A stretch of 64,000 bases of DNA from Deinococcus radiophilus (GTDB taxonomy: Bacteria > Deinococcota > Deinococci > Deinococcales > Deinococcaceae). The notes under the pieces are model-generated. The model was not told the DNA's origin and did no database searches. It saw nothing but the letters and a program-made list of their open reading frames with translations. The stretch lies in contig NZ_CP086380.1 of NCBI RefSeq assembly GCF_020889625.1, forward strand, positions 1,744,001 through 1,808,000, read 5' to 3'. Below are positions 8,372 through 16,800 of the stretch, in pieces. Made by a program: the position numbers and the translations under genes. How positions within the stretch are numbered: position 1 is the stretch's first letter; each line of letters begins with the position of its first letter.

Positions 8372-9121
8372 ATGTCCATCACCGAAACCCAGATTCAAGC
8401 CATCACAGATGCTCATGCCCGTGGCGCACTGGACCACCAGATTGCCAGTGCAGCGGGCGTCAGCCTCGCCACCGTCAAACGTCAACGCAAACGGTTGGGG
8501 CTGGCGACCAACTACCCGCCTGCTCAGACAGGTGCCTTAGGGGAACGGCTGCTTGAAGCCGAAGCTCGTAGGCGCGGTCTGACCACACAGTGGCGCAGGC
8601 GTTCAGGAGACAGCTACGACCTGTACATCGCAGGTCAGCGAATCGATGTGAAGACCAGCATGCAGCACGCCAAGGGCACTTGGCGCTTCTGCCTGCACGA
8701 AACCCGGCAGAGCTTCCACGGGCGCTACAGCTACCACAAGGACTATGCCGCAGACTGCGAGTACGTGGCGCTGGTCGCTCTCTACCCAGATGAGCGCGAG
8801 CCGGATATCTATTTCCTCTCCAGCCAGCACCTTCCCAGCGAGGTTTACCTGGGCAAGCGTGACCGGTACGCAGATTTCAGGAACGACTGGACGGCACTTG
8901 AAGATGCCCAAGCTGAATTGGATGCAGCCGCCTCCGCCTCTCGCTACCTTGAAGAACGTGAAACCGCTGTTCCCTGCCCTGCTGACGGTCCTGCTGTTTA
9001 TGTCCGGCTTTCTGCTGCTCAAAGGCTACCTTCCGCAGACTGCCAGCGCTTCCTTAGTACCCCAGGTGCAGATCTTCGTCCATACGCCACTCGCGACCAG
9101 CACCCCCAACCTCCACTGTGA
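8372..9121 (+). CDS. HTH plus PD-(D/E)XK-like nuclease candidate
   Basis: The start ATG at 8372 has GGAGGAA upstream. The first 45 residues look like a homeodomain-type helix-turn-helix (DHQIASAAGVSLATVKRQRK). After a linker, GERLLEAEARRRGL and DSYDLYIAGQRIDVKTS (about 95-111) resemble the core of a PD-(D/E)XK nuclease (D plus a later D-V-K). The segment up to about residue 190 has normal composition. The last 55 codons overlap the phospholipase D gene in another frame and look like translated non-coding sequence, so the original stop may have been lost, or the two genes really overlap by about 160 bases. The role could be restriction or processing of foreign DNA. Confidence 0.55.
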   Translation: MSITETQIQAITDAHARGALDHQIASAAGVSLATVKRQRKRLGLATNYPPAQTGALGERLLEAEARRRGLTTQWRRRSGDSYDLYIAGQRIDVKTSMQHAKGTWRFCLHETRQSFHGRYSYHKDYAADCEYVALVALYPDEREPDIYFLSSQHLPSEVYLGKRDRYADFRNDWTALEDAQAELDAAASASRYLEERETAVPCPADGPAVYVRLSAAQRLPSADCQRFLSTPGADLRPYATRDQHPQPPL

Positions 9122-10490
9122 CCAGCCGATGTGCCGCTCACTCGTAGAAGCGATCAACGCTTCGCAGAGCAGCATCGACTTCGCCATCTACGGGCTACGT
9201 GGTCAGAAGGAGGTTCTGGACGCTCTGGTGCAGGCGCAGGCGCGTGGCGTTCGGGTACGTGGCGTGGTGGACGCCGACATCCACGGCAAGAACTATTACA
9301 GTGATACGCCCGCGCTGATGCAAGCGCTGAAAAATATCCGCACCGATCAAGCCACCGACCAGCGCACAGCCGGTAAGCGCGAGGAGAGTAGCGGCTCAAC
9401 CAAGTGTGAGCGCCCAGCGGACCACGAGGGACCGCTCTCCTGCTTCCAGCAAACCGTGGGCGGGGTGCGCTACGAGCTGGGACAGGCGTCTGCCGAACCC
9501 ATCGGCTTTGAGGGCGACATCATGCACAACAAGTTCTTCGTGATGGATGGTCACACCGTCTGGACAGGCTCCGCCAACATTAGTGACAGCGACGTGGGAG
9601 GGTACAACGCCAATGTTGTCTTCCAGGGCAAGTTGCCAGAACTGGCTGAGGCATACACCACAGAGTTTGAGCAGCTTTATAACGGGAAGGCTCACCGCGA
9701 GAAGCAGGTGTCGAGCAGACGAATCGTGCAGCTGCCAGCAGGCGGGACCGCTCAAGTCCTGTTCTCTCCTCAGGACAGCGCGATGAATCAGGTGGTGACG
9801 TGGCTGGATGAGGCGCAACGGGAGATCAACATCACCATCTTCTACCTGACCAGCAAAGACGTGGCTGGCGCGCTGCTTGGAGCCCTGGACAGGGGTGTCA
9901 AGGTGCGCATCATCATGGACGCCACCGCTGCACAGAACGAGTACACCAAGCATGAACTGCTGCGCTCAGCGGGCGCACAAGTCAAGGTCGAGAACTGGGG
10001 CGGAAAGATGCATGCGAAGGCTGCCAGCATCGACGGGAAGCACCTCATCATCGGCTCCATGAACTGGACTTCGGCGGGACAGTACCGCAACGACGAGAAC
10101 ACGCTGTTCCTGCGGGATGTACCTGCCTTCGCAGAGCAGTACAACGCTGGCTTTGAGGAGATGTGGAGCAGTATTCCCGAGACCTACCTGACCATCAATC
10201 CCAGACCGGAAGGCACCGAATCCGGCTACGCCTGCCAGGACGCCTTCGACAACGATTACGACGGAAAGACCGACCAGGAAGATCCCGAATGCGTGTCGGC
10301 TCCACCCGCAGGAACCCGCGCTGCACCCCAGGGGAAAAGCTGCCCCCCCGAGTTCCCCATCAAGGGAAACGCGGACAGCATGATCTTCCATGTACCCAGC
10401 GGCAAATACTACGCTAAGACCACACCAGAAGACTGCTTCAGCACACCAGACGCTGCTCAAAACGCTGGTTACCGCCAAAGTAAAGAATGA
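8958..10490 (+). CDS. Membrane-anchored twin-HKD phospholipase D family protein
   Basis: About 510 residues. An N-terminal hydrophobic anchor or signal (FPALLTVLLFMSGFLLLKGY) is followed by two PLD domains: HNKFFVMDGHTVWTGSANIS (about 190) and HAKAASIDGKHLIIGSMNW (about 351) are both complete HxKxxxxD blocks, so the active site should work on phosphodiester bonds in lipid or nucleic acid, outside the membrane. The C-terminus has a calcium-loop-like DNDYDGKTDQEDPEC and then CPPEFPIKGNADSMIFHVPS with YYAKTTPEDCF and AGYR, a small Cys-containing module found at the end of some secreted bacterial nucleases. The start is uncertain: GTG 8958, ATG 8922 and ATG 8999 are in frame, none with a good ribosome-binding site. 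Confidence 0.78.
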   Translation: MKPLFPALLTVLLFMSGFLLLKGYLPQTASASLVPQVQIFVHTPLATSTPNLHCDQPMCRSLVEAINASQSSIDFAIYGLRGQKEVLDALVQAQARGVRVRGVVDADIHGKNYYSDTPALMQALKNIRTDQATDQRTAGKREESSGSTKCERPADHEGPLSCFQQTVGGVRYELGQASAEPIGFEGDIMHNKFFVMDGHTVWTGSANISDSDVGGYNANVVFQGKLPELAEAYTTEFEQLYNGKAHREKQVSSRRIVQLPAGGTAQVLFSPQDSAMNQVVTWLDEAQREINITIFYLTSKDVAGALLGALDRGVKVRIIMDATAAQNEYTKHELLRSAGAQVKVENWGGKMHAKAASIDGKHLIIGSMNWTSAGQYRNDENTLFLRDVPAFAEQYNAGFEEMWSSIPETYLTINPRPEGTESGYACQDAFDNDYDGKTDQEDPECVSAPPAGTRAAPQGKSCPPEFPIKGNADSMIFHVPSGKYYAKTTPEDCFSTPDAAQNAGYRQSKE

Positions 10491-10659
10491 GCCCCGCTGC
10501 TTTTTGAGGAACATGCCCTGCCAGAACAGCCGAGTCCGCTGGTAGATAGCCCCCCCCACTCCCCCCATGTCTAAGCTCCGCACCCCGCAACGTGGTGACG
10601 GCAAGGTTGTAGGACTGCCCCCCTACTCCCACCGCAAGCATGAACAAAACCAGAGTGAG

Positions 10660-10959
10660 ATGAATAACCTTCCTCCCTCTGTCCATTGCTGGCTCCATCA
10701 GGGTCAGCCTTTCGTTACCGCCGCCAGCCTCCATGCCCACCTGAAGCCCAAAGCCGGTCTTCCGCGCTGGGTCGAGAAGCACTGCATCCTAGGTCGTGCT
10801 CAGCGTGGCATTGACGTCATCAACGTTGAGCAACCCCTCAACACCTGGTGGTCCCCTGCTTACGCTGCCGATATCGCCTTCCTTGAAGGTGACTACGACC
10901 TCTGGGACGCCCTGCTTGACCTGGCTGAAACCCCACCCAAGCCAGCGGCTCAATCATGA
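10660..10959 (+). CDS. Small protein, weakly AntA/AntB antirepressor-like
   Basis: A 99-residue protein starting at ATG 10660 (an upstream GC-rich frame from 10567 is less likely). The middle, FVTAASLHAHLKPKAGLPRW followed by VEKHCILGRAQRGIDV, recalls the beginning of AntA/AntB or KilA-N-type phage antirepressors (V-x-A-R-x-L-H-x-x-L, then W and basic residues), and WWSPAYAADIAFLEGDY resembles their later Y-x-L-x-x-D-x-A block. The match is weak and made by eye. Its position directly upstream of the RepA-like ATPase gene fits a control or replication role in the island. Confidence 0.4.
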   Translation: MNNLPPSVHCWLHQGQPFVTAASLHAHLKPKAGLPRWVEKHCILGRAQRGIDVINVEQPLNTWWSPAYAADIAFLEGDYDLWDALLDLAETPPKPAAQS

Positions 10960-11020
10960 GAATGGGGGGGCTTGACAACCTTTGTAGACTGGAATCAAAG
11001 ATTAGCCGCGTTATCCGCCA

Positions 11021-11051
11021 AGTCCTCAGCCCTCGTGCTGGGGACTTTTTC
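11021..11051 (+). terminator. Terminator/attenuator in the leader of the RepA-like gene
   Basis: AGTCCTCAGC (11021-11030), loop CCTCGT, GCTGGGGACT (11037-11046), then TTTTTCC. A TTGACA box lies upstream at 10972-10977 and the downstream ATG is at 11093, so the hairpin may either end the preceding gene or attenuate the next one. Confidence 0.7.
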
Positions 11052-11171
11052 CTTCGTACCCATTCAGCCGCATTGCGGCACAGGAGCATTTCATGAATGA
11101 ACCCAACCAAGCTCAGCTTTCCGTAGATGCAGCACGAGCCTCAGCAGCACTCGGCAGCATGTCTAGCATTA

Positions 11172-12231
11172 AGTAGCTTCCAGGTGTAGATTGCATCATA
11201 TTGCAATTCCCCAGTTGGCTCCACCAACTGCCCTTCGCAAATCTGTTTTGTTCTGGTAGTGGCGTTCTGGCAACTCTTGATATTTCAGGTGTCGCCACTG
11301 GGGCTCCATATCATTGAGTTCAGGGCTGTAGGCGGGGAGATGGGCGATGATGAGACCGAGGTCCTGCCACCTCTTCCGTTGCTGGTTCACTGCCGAGCAA
11401 GTGTGCACACTTGCTCGGTCCACAAGGACAACCGTAGGACATTCTGGATTCGCATCAGCAGCAAGAACCTCGATGAAATCCACAACGGCCTGACCTGTAG
11501 TATTTCCCTCTATCTCTCGGTAAAACACTGTTCCAGACCCATATTCCACAACTCCCATTAAGTTCAATCGGGCACGGATACCACGAGCTTTACTCGTGGG
11601 TACACGGAGGGGCTGCTGAATAGGTCGCCAGCTATAGGTATTGGGTTGAGTCAACCAAATAGCGGCTTCGTCGAGGAAAAGAAGTTTCAGGAGGCCGAAC
11701 TTGGCCCCCTTTTTACCACTTCAAGGTTTTCCTTGAACCTGGCTTTTTCCTCTGGGTCAGCTTGTCCAGCAACGACGTAGCGGGTACGCTGCCAAGTCAG
11801 TCCCAGCTTATGGAGCTGGTCCGTAATAGCCGTGTGTTTGAGGTGTATGCCATGTTCTTGGACGAGATATTCACCCACTGTCTTGGCGGTCCACACTCGG
11901 TCATCTTGAGCAATCAGCCGTTTCAAATCTTCGCCAATCTCAGGCGTAATCTGACTCTTGCTTCCAGGGTGGATGCGCTCTTTGAGCGCATCTAGGCCAC
12001 CTTCGCGGTAAAGGGTAATGACACGACGTACGCGGGTAGCAGTCAGGATACCCATGCCTGCAATCTTGTAGGAGGATAGTCCCTGGTGAGCATGCCAGAG
12101 GGCAAAGTACCGTTTGCGCTCACATGGAAGGACATCAGTCGAAAACATTAATTGCTGGAGCCGAGTTTCGTCTTCAGGAGTCAGTTGGGGGTCAAGTCGT
12201 CTGATGACTTAGTCTACACCCGGAAGCTACT
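11172..12231 (-). mobile_element. IS630-family element, copy 1
   Basis: The element is 1060 bp with imperfect terminal inverted repeats AGTAGCTTCC(A/G)GGTGTAGA and is flanked by TA (11170-11171 and 12232-12233), the IS630/Tc1 target duplication. It reads on the minus strand, opposite to the interrupted gene. Its two reading frames give the same protein sequences as those of copy 2 at 18908-19967. Confidence 0.93.
11196..12148 (-). CDS. IS630-family transposase (two frames, -1 frameshift), copy 1
   Basis: The upstream frame (12148 to 11687) carries the helix-turn-helix DNA-binding half (LSSYKIAGMGILTATRVRRV). The downstream frame carries the DDE catalytic half: LFLDEAAIW (first Asp), VLVDRASVH (second Asp) and SPELNDMEPQWRHL (Glu). 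They join by a -1 shift at an A5-G5 run on the coding strand (complement of 11705-11714), the usual way this family makes full-length transposase of about 315 residues. Both catalytic frames are intact, so the copy is probably active. Confidence 0.9.
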
Positions 12232-13315
12232 TACCAGCGATGATTCCCTTAAGGGCAGAGTAGGACTCTCAGAAGCGGATTCTCTCTTCGCTGTGCCCTG
12301 GGAAGATCAGGAGCAGTTACCTCTTCCAGAACTGTTGATTGAGGAAACTCTCAATAACGGCACTCTGAATATCGTTTACGGACCATCTGGTATCGGCAAA
12401 ACCGCCCTCATGCTGCACATGGCACGCGCAGTTGCTAATGGTGAAGAATTCTGTGGGAGGAAAGCTCAGCAAGCCAACGTTCTCTTGATTGATTTCGAGA
12501 TGGGCGAGCAGCTACTCCAGACACAGGCGAAAAAAGCAGGTCTTCGCGGACCAGTTAAGGCTTTCTACAATCCTGAAAGCCTTGAGAGTATTCAGGAACT
12601 GATTCGGCAGGCAGCCAGACAAGGTGCTGGGCTGGTTATCATTGACTCCTACTCTTCTCTTGCCAGCTTGACCGGGAAGGACAACGCCATGAATAGCAAC
12701 TCTGTAGCCGAAATGGTCCTGAGTCCACTCTCACGCTTGGCGCATGAACTTGTTATCGCCATTGTTATCCTCCATCACACCAACAAGGGGGAGCAACAAT
12801 ACGACGGGAGTCAGCGCATCAAGAGCTTGGCAGACGAGATATATAAACTCAAATTGAACAGGCTTACTCGTACCTTGGAGCTTTCTCCCGAAAAACATCG
12901 CTTAGGCAACATCCAAAGCCTCTCTATCGACGCCAAAGATCATCCACTCGTCCGCAGAAAGGACAAGGCTGGAGATGCTACGCAAGAAGCCGACCAGGAA
13001 GCTGCTAGGCAAGCATGGCTCAAAGCAGAGCTGAAGTTAGGTTCAAAGACGACACGCGATTTGGAAGCTAGATTCACAGAGACCTTCGAGGTCGGCAAGA
13101 GGACCCTCGTCAGATCGCTAGATAATCTCGTGAAGTCTGGAGAATTGATAGCAGGTAAAAGAGGCTCTAGTAACGTGTACTCACTTGCCTCTGACTTAGA
13201 CAGACAGACACCCCCCCTTAACAACCCCCCCGTGTCTGTCGAGGACGACAGGACACCGAGCAGCCAAGCTGTCTGCGTCCCGTCGTCTCGCCAGACAGAA
13301 CCACTTACTGCCTAA

Positions 13316-14237
13316 TGCCTACACAGGGAAACCGGATACCGCCGTACGCACAACGCCCATCCAGTGAGAACTCCGATCCCTGTGTTCTTCCCAGCAAGTC
13401 CCAGTTACTCGAAAAGAGTGCGCTTCGTGAGGCAATTACAGAGGTATCTAGCCCTCGGAGCGCTCCCTGGCTCCCAGCCTGCTTGAAGCTGACGTTGCTA
13501 CATTCTGCTGATACTTGACCGCAAGCGTTCCAACCCTATCCGGGCTGGACGAAGTCCAGAGGCGGGCTTTGCACGCCGTCCCGCCCAAGGAGAGAGCGTA
13601 GCGAACGACGCAGGGTAAACGTTGGCAGCAGAACTCTAAGCCAGTAACCGCTTCCCTCGGAGGAACCAGACGGCTGCGTCCCGTCTACCCAACACGGTTT
13701 TGTTCTTGTGGGCGCTCAGTCCTGGCACGCATACAAGCGATATTGGAACAACCGACTCACCTACCAGAACAGATGGTTTTCCGTTCCTCGCGTCCCTGCG
13801 CTCCTCGCTGTCGCTGCGGTGCTCACTCCGCTGCGGTACTCAAACGGGGAGTTCCGGATCCCAGGTGGTCATGGTGAGGTAAGTTCTTGCGCACCCGCCG
13901 CTCATGTCGCCATCGCCAATCGCTAATTTTAGGAGTTTTTGTCACATTCTGCAGTTACCTACATTACATACCGCGTAGAACTATGTAGGCAAATCCTTAC
14001 TCGTCTCCCTGAAAGGAGGGACTCATGTACACCAAAATTTAGTGCTTTCAACCATAGAGCCGTTGCGGAGGGAAAATTCCAGACGCTATACGCAGAGTAC
14101 CGTCTTCGCTCAGCGGTGCTGATTCAACTTCTGAGGGGACCGTTTGTTACGCATCCGAAGCGCAGGATGATCGTTGTCCTGACATAATCGGCAATATTCT
14201 CGCGCCGGAAGCAATGCTCGTGGCACGATGGGAAACA
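13316..14237. other. Non-coding stretch with hairpins and short repeats
   Basis: I see no convincing gene here. A 67-codon frame that begins in a TAATG overlap with the ATPase stop (13315-13518) is the only candidate and has poor composition. From 13545 several hairpins follow in series: CTGGAC-GAA-GTCCAG (13545-13559), GGCGGG...CCCGCC (13561-13585), GCGT...ACGC (13596-13611) and GACGG...CCGTC (13669-13685). CGCTGCGGTGCTCA (13812-13825) recurs as CGCTGCGGTACTCA (13829-13842). CCTACAT (13958-13964) and ATGTAGG (13983-13989) form an inverted repeat upstream of hsdM. The stretch could hold an origin, a structured RNA or transfer site of the element. Confidence 0.5.
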
Positions 14238-16358
14238 ATGCAAAGTCCCCAACTCTCCTGGCTGACCAACTTCATCTGGGGGATCGCTGACGATGTTCTC
14301 CGCGATCTCTACGTCCGGGGCAAGTACCGTGATGTCATCTTGCCCATGACGGTGCTGCGCCGCTTGGACGCGGTGCTGGAACCCAACCGCGAAGCCGTCC
14401 GCGAGATGAAGGCGTCACTAGACGAGGCTGGCATCACCGAGCAGGACCAGGCGCTCCGCTCCGCAGCGGGTGAAGCCTTCTACAACACCTCACCCTTCAG
14501 CCTCAAAGACCTGCGGCACCGTTCCAACCAGCAACAGCTGCGCGCCGACTTCGAAGCGTACCTGGATGGCTTCTCGCCCAACGTGCAGGAGATTCTGGAG
14601 AACTTCGAGTTCCGCAACCAGCTGAACAAGCTCTCCCGCTCGGACGCCCTAGGCACCCTGATCGAGAAGTTCCTGGCACCCGAAATTAACCTCAGCCCCT
14701 ATCCAGTACTGAATGGCGACGGCAGCGTGCGCCTCCCAGGTCTGGACAATCACGCGATGGGCACCATGTTCGAGGAACTGGTGCGCCGCTTCAACGAAGA
14801 CAACAACGAGGAAGCGGGGGAACACTGGACCCCGCGTGACGCGGTGCGCCTGATGTCGCGCCTCATCTTCGACCCGGTGGCGCAGGACGTTCAGAGCGGC
14901 ACCTACCTGCTCTATGACGGTGCCTGCGGAACAGGCGGCATGCTCACCGTTGCCGAGGAAACCCTCAAGGCTCTAGCGGAGGCACAGGGTCAGCAGGTCA
15001 CCACGCACCTGTACGGACAGGAGATCAACGGCGAGACCTACGCCATCGCTAAGGCAGACATGCTCCTCAAGGGTGACGGCGAAGCAGCAGATAACATCGT
15101 CGGCGGACCGGAGTACTCCACGCTCAGCAACGACGCCTTTCCCAGCATGGAATTCGACTTTATGCTGAGTAACCCGCCTTACGGCAAAAGCTGGAAGACT
15201 GACCTGGAACGGCTGGGCGGCAAGGACGGCATTCAGGATCCCCGCTTCATCATCGAGCACGGGGGCGAGAGTGACTACTCGCTGATCACGCGTTCCAGCG
15301 ATGGACAGCTGCTGTTCATGGTGAACCTGCTCAGCAAGATGATCCACAGCACCCCAATGGGCAGCCGTATCGCCAGTGTCCACAACGGCTCGTCACTGTT
15401 TACGGGCGACGCTGGACAGGGCGAGAGCAACATCCGCCGCTGGATCATCGAGAACGACTGGCTGGAAGCGATTGTGGCGCTGCCGCTCAACATGTTCTAC
15501 AACACCGGTATCGCCACCTACGTCTGGGTGCTGACCAACCGCAAGCCCGAACACCGCCGGGGCAAGGTGCAGCTGATTGACGCTACCGAGTGGTATCAGC
15601 CGCTGCGTAAGAACCTGGGCAAGAAGAACTGCGAGCTGGGACCAAGAGACACCAACCGTGTACTGGAGGCGTTCCTGAGCCTGGAGGAGAGCGAGCAGTC
15701 CAAAGTCTTCAATAATGCCGATTTCGGCTACTGGAAGGTCACTGTGGAGCGTCCGCTACGCCTGCGGGTAGACCTGACCCCAGAGCGTCTGCAAGCCTTC
15801 TCAGAGGCTTGTGAGGAGGCGGGAGAACGTAACCTGCCCAAGTTGGCTGGGGTGCTGGCACAGGAACTCGGCGAGGGACCGCACCTCAACTACAACACCT
15901 TCTCAGGGCACGCGGAGCGCTTCGCCAAGCGCGAAGGGTTTAAGCTGACCGCCAAGCACAAAAAGCTGCTTCAGAACGAACTGGCGCAGCGAGACGAGCA
16001 GGCTGACCCCGTCGTCAAGAAGATCCACAAGAAAGCCCAGGAAGACCTGCTGCACGGACTGTATGCCACCAGTGCGGGCGTGGTGGAGTATGAATCCGAC
16101 AGCGAACTGCGCGACACCGAACAGATTCCCCTGACCGAGGAAGGCGGCATCGCGGCGTTCATAGAGCGTGAGGTCAAGCCTTACGCCCCGGATGCCTGGG
16201 TAGCAACGGGTAGCGAGAAAATCGGCTACGAGATCAGCTTCACCCGCCACTTCTACAAACCCCAGCCGCTGCGCACGCTGGCAGAGATCACCGCTGACAT
16301 CCGTGCCCTGGAAGCCGAGACTGAGCACCTGCTGGACGAGATTGTGGGGAGCGTCTGA
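14238..16358 (+). CDS. hsdM: Type I restriction-modification methyltransferase subunit HsdM
   Basis: A 706-residue N6-adenine methyltransferase. The N-terminal helical HsdM domain (LRDLYVRGKYRDVILPMTVL) is followed by AdoMet-binding motif I DGACGTGGML (about 227-236), the target block GEHWTPRDAVRLMSRL and the catalytic NPPYGKSW (about 312-319). The C-terminal third, about 200 residues with charged helices, is longer than in the classic EcoKI protein but common in type IC/ID-like systems. It would methylate host DNA together with HsdS. The upstream ATG at 14214 is also in frame; neither has a strong ribosome-binding site. It is the first gene of the locus and is followed by the DUF6508 gene 28 bases later. 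Confidence 0.93.
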   Translation: MQSPQLSWLTNFIWGIADDVLRDLYVRGKYRDVILPMTVLRRLDAVLEPNREAVREMKASLDEAGITEQDQALRSAAGEAFYNTSPFSLKDLRHRSNQQQLRADFEAYLDGFSPNVQEILENFEFRNQLNKLSRSDALGTLIEKFLAPEINLSPYPVLNGDGSVRLPGLDNHAMGTMFEELVRRFNEDNNEEAGEHWTPRDAVRLMSRLIFDPVAQDVQSGTYLLYDGACGTGGMLTVAEETLKALAEAQGQQVTTHLYGQEINGETYAIAKADMLLKGDGEAADNIVGGPEYSTLSNDAFPSMEFDFMLSNPPYGKSWKTDLERLGGKDGIQDPRFIIEHGGESDYSLITRSSDGQLLFMVNLLSKMIHSTPMGSRIASVHNGSSLFTGDAGQGESNIRRWIIENDWLEAIVALPLNMFYNTGIATYVWVLTNRKPEHRRGKVQLIDATEWYQPLRKNLGKKNCELGPRDTNRVLEAFLSLEESEQSKVFNNADFGYWKVTVERPLRLRVDLTPERLQAFSEACEEAGERNLPKLAGVLAQELGEGPHLNYNTFSGHAERFAKREGFKLTAKHKKLLQNELAQRDEQADPVVKKIHKKAQEDLLHGLYATSAGVVEYESDSELRDTEQIPLTEEGGIAAFIEREVKPYAPDAWVATGSEKIGYEISFTRHFYKPQPLRTLAEITADIRALEAETEHLLDEIVGSV

Positions 16359-16386
16359 TGCCCGGCTACCCCCAGGAAGGGCGAGC

Positions 16387-16800
16387 ATGAGCCTCTCTGT
16401 TACACAGCGCATTGCCCTGAAGAATCTGGCGCAGTTCCAGCCCATCTTCAGCGCCTCAGATTTCCAGCTTTACGAAGTCAAGAGCGTTGTAAAAGGTAAC
16501 CGGCTCATCACCAGCGCCGCTCCGTACTATCACCCTGAGTTCGCACGCTTCCTTGATCTGCTCTCGCGCAACCGGCTGTTTCAGGCTGGTGGAGAAGGAG
16601 ATAGCCGACTTCTTGACGATGAAACGGCACTCAGCCAAGCCACTCCAGAAGAACTCGGCAGTGTCCTCGCTTATCTCAGCCGCGCAGAACAGTACTCGCC
16701 GGGCAGCTGGGTCTCCGCTTTCCACAGTGGCGCCCTGGACCGCATCCTCAAGCGTGCCGCCGAACTCAGCACCCCTACAGGAGAACCCTCGCATGGCTAA
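16387..16800 (+). CDS. DUF6508-like protein within the R-M locus
   Basis: A 137-residue protein starting MSLSVTQRIALKNLAQFQPI with the repeated pattern of DUF6508: an N-terminal helix, a hydrophobic strand-turn block (SAAPYYHPEFARFLDLLSRN), a variable region and a C-terminal block EELGSVLAYLSRAEQYSPGS with SAFHSGALDRIL. This family is often seen beside hsdM/hsdS genes but has no established function. The ATG has GGGCGAG upstream. It overlaps the start of the DUF262 gene by eight bases, so the two are translationally coupled and probably act in the same system. Confidence 0.6.
   Translation: MSLSVTQRIALKNLAQFQPIFSASDFQLYEVKSVVKGNRLITSAAPYYHPEFARFLDLLSRNRLFQAGGEGDSRLLDDETALSQATPEELGSVLAYLSRAEQYSPGSWVSAFHSGALDRILKRAAELSTPTGEPSHG

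Larger units (their letters stand above)
11093..13315 (+). pseudogene. RepA-like AAA ATPase gene, interrupted by IS630 copy 1
   Basis: The start ATG 11093 follows AGGAG. After 26 codons (ending SMSSI) the gene is cut by an IS at 11172-12231; removing the IS and one TA restores the frame (SMSSI joined to TSDDSLKG) and gives a protein of about 387 residues. It has Walker A YGPSGIGKTALM (about 74-85), VLLIDFEMGEQ, Walker B GLVIIDSYSSLA, and IVILHHTNKG, the layout of RecA-fold RepA/AAA_25 helicases of plasmids and satellites, followed by a winged-helix-like tail (TTRDLEARFTETFEVGKRTL). The intact enzyme would act at replication of the element. The downstream part could still be translated from 12152 (GCTGGAGCC upstream), giving most of the ATPase with a foreign N-terminus. 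Confidence 0.85.

Noticed and set aside
13315..13518. 67-codon frame with TAATG coupling after the RepA-like gene
   Set aside because: No recognisable domain and composition rich in Ser/Pro as in chance frames; kept only as a remark under the non-coding stretch.
13939..14187. 82-codon frame upstream of hsdM
   Set aside because: Starts from a weak codon without a ribosome-binding site and contains an inverted repeat; no family resemblance.
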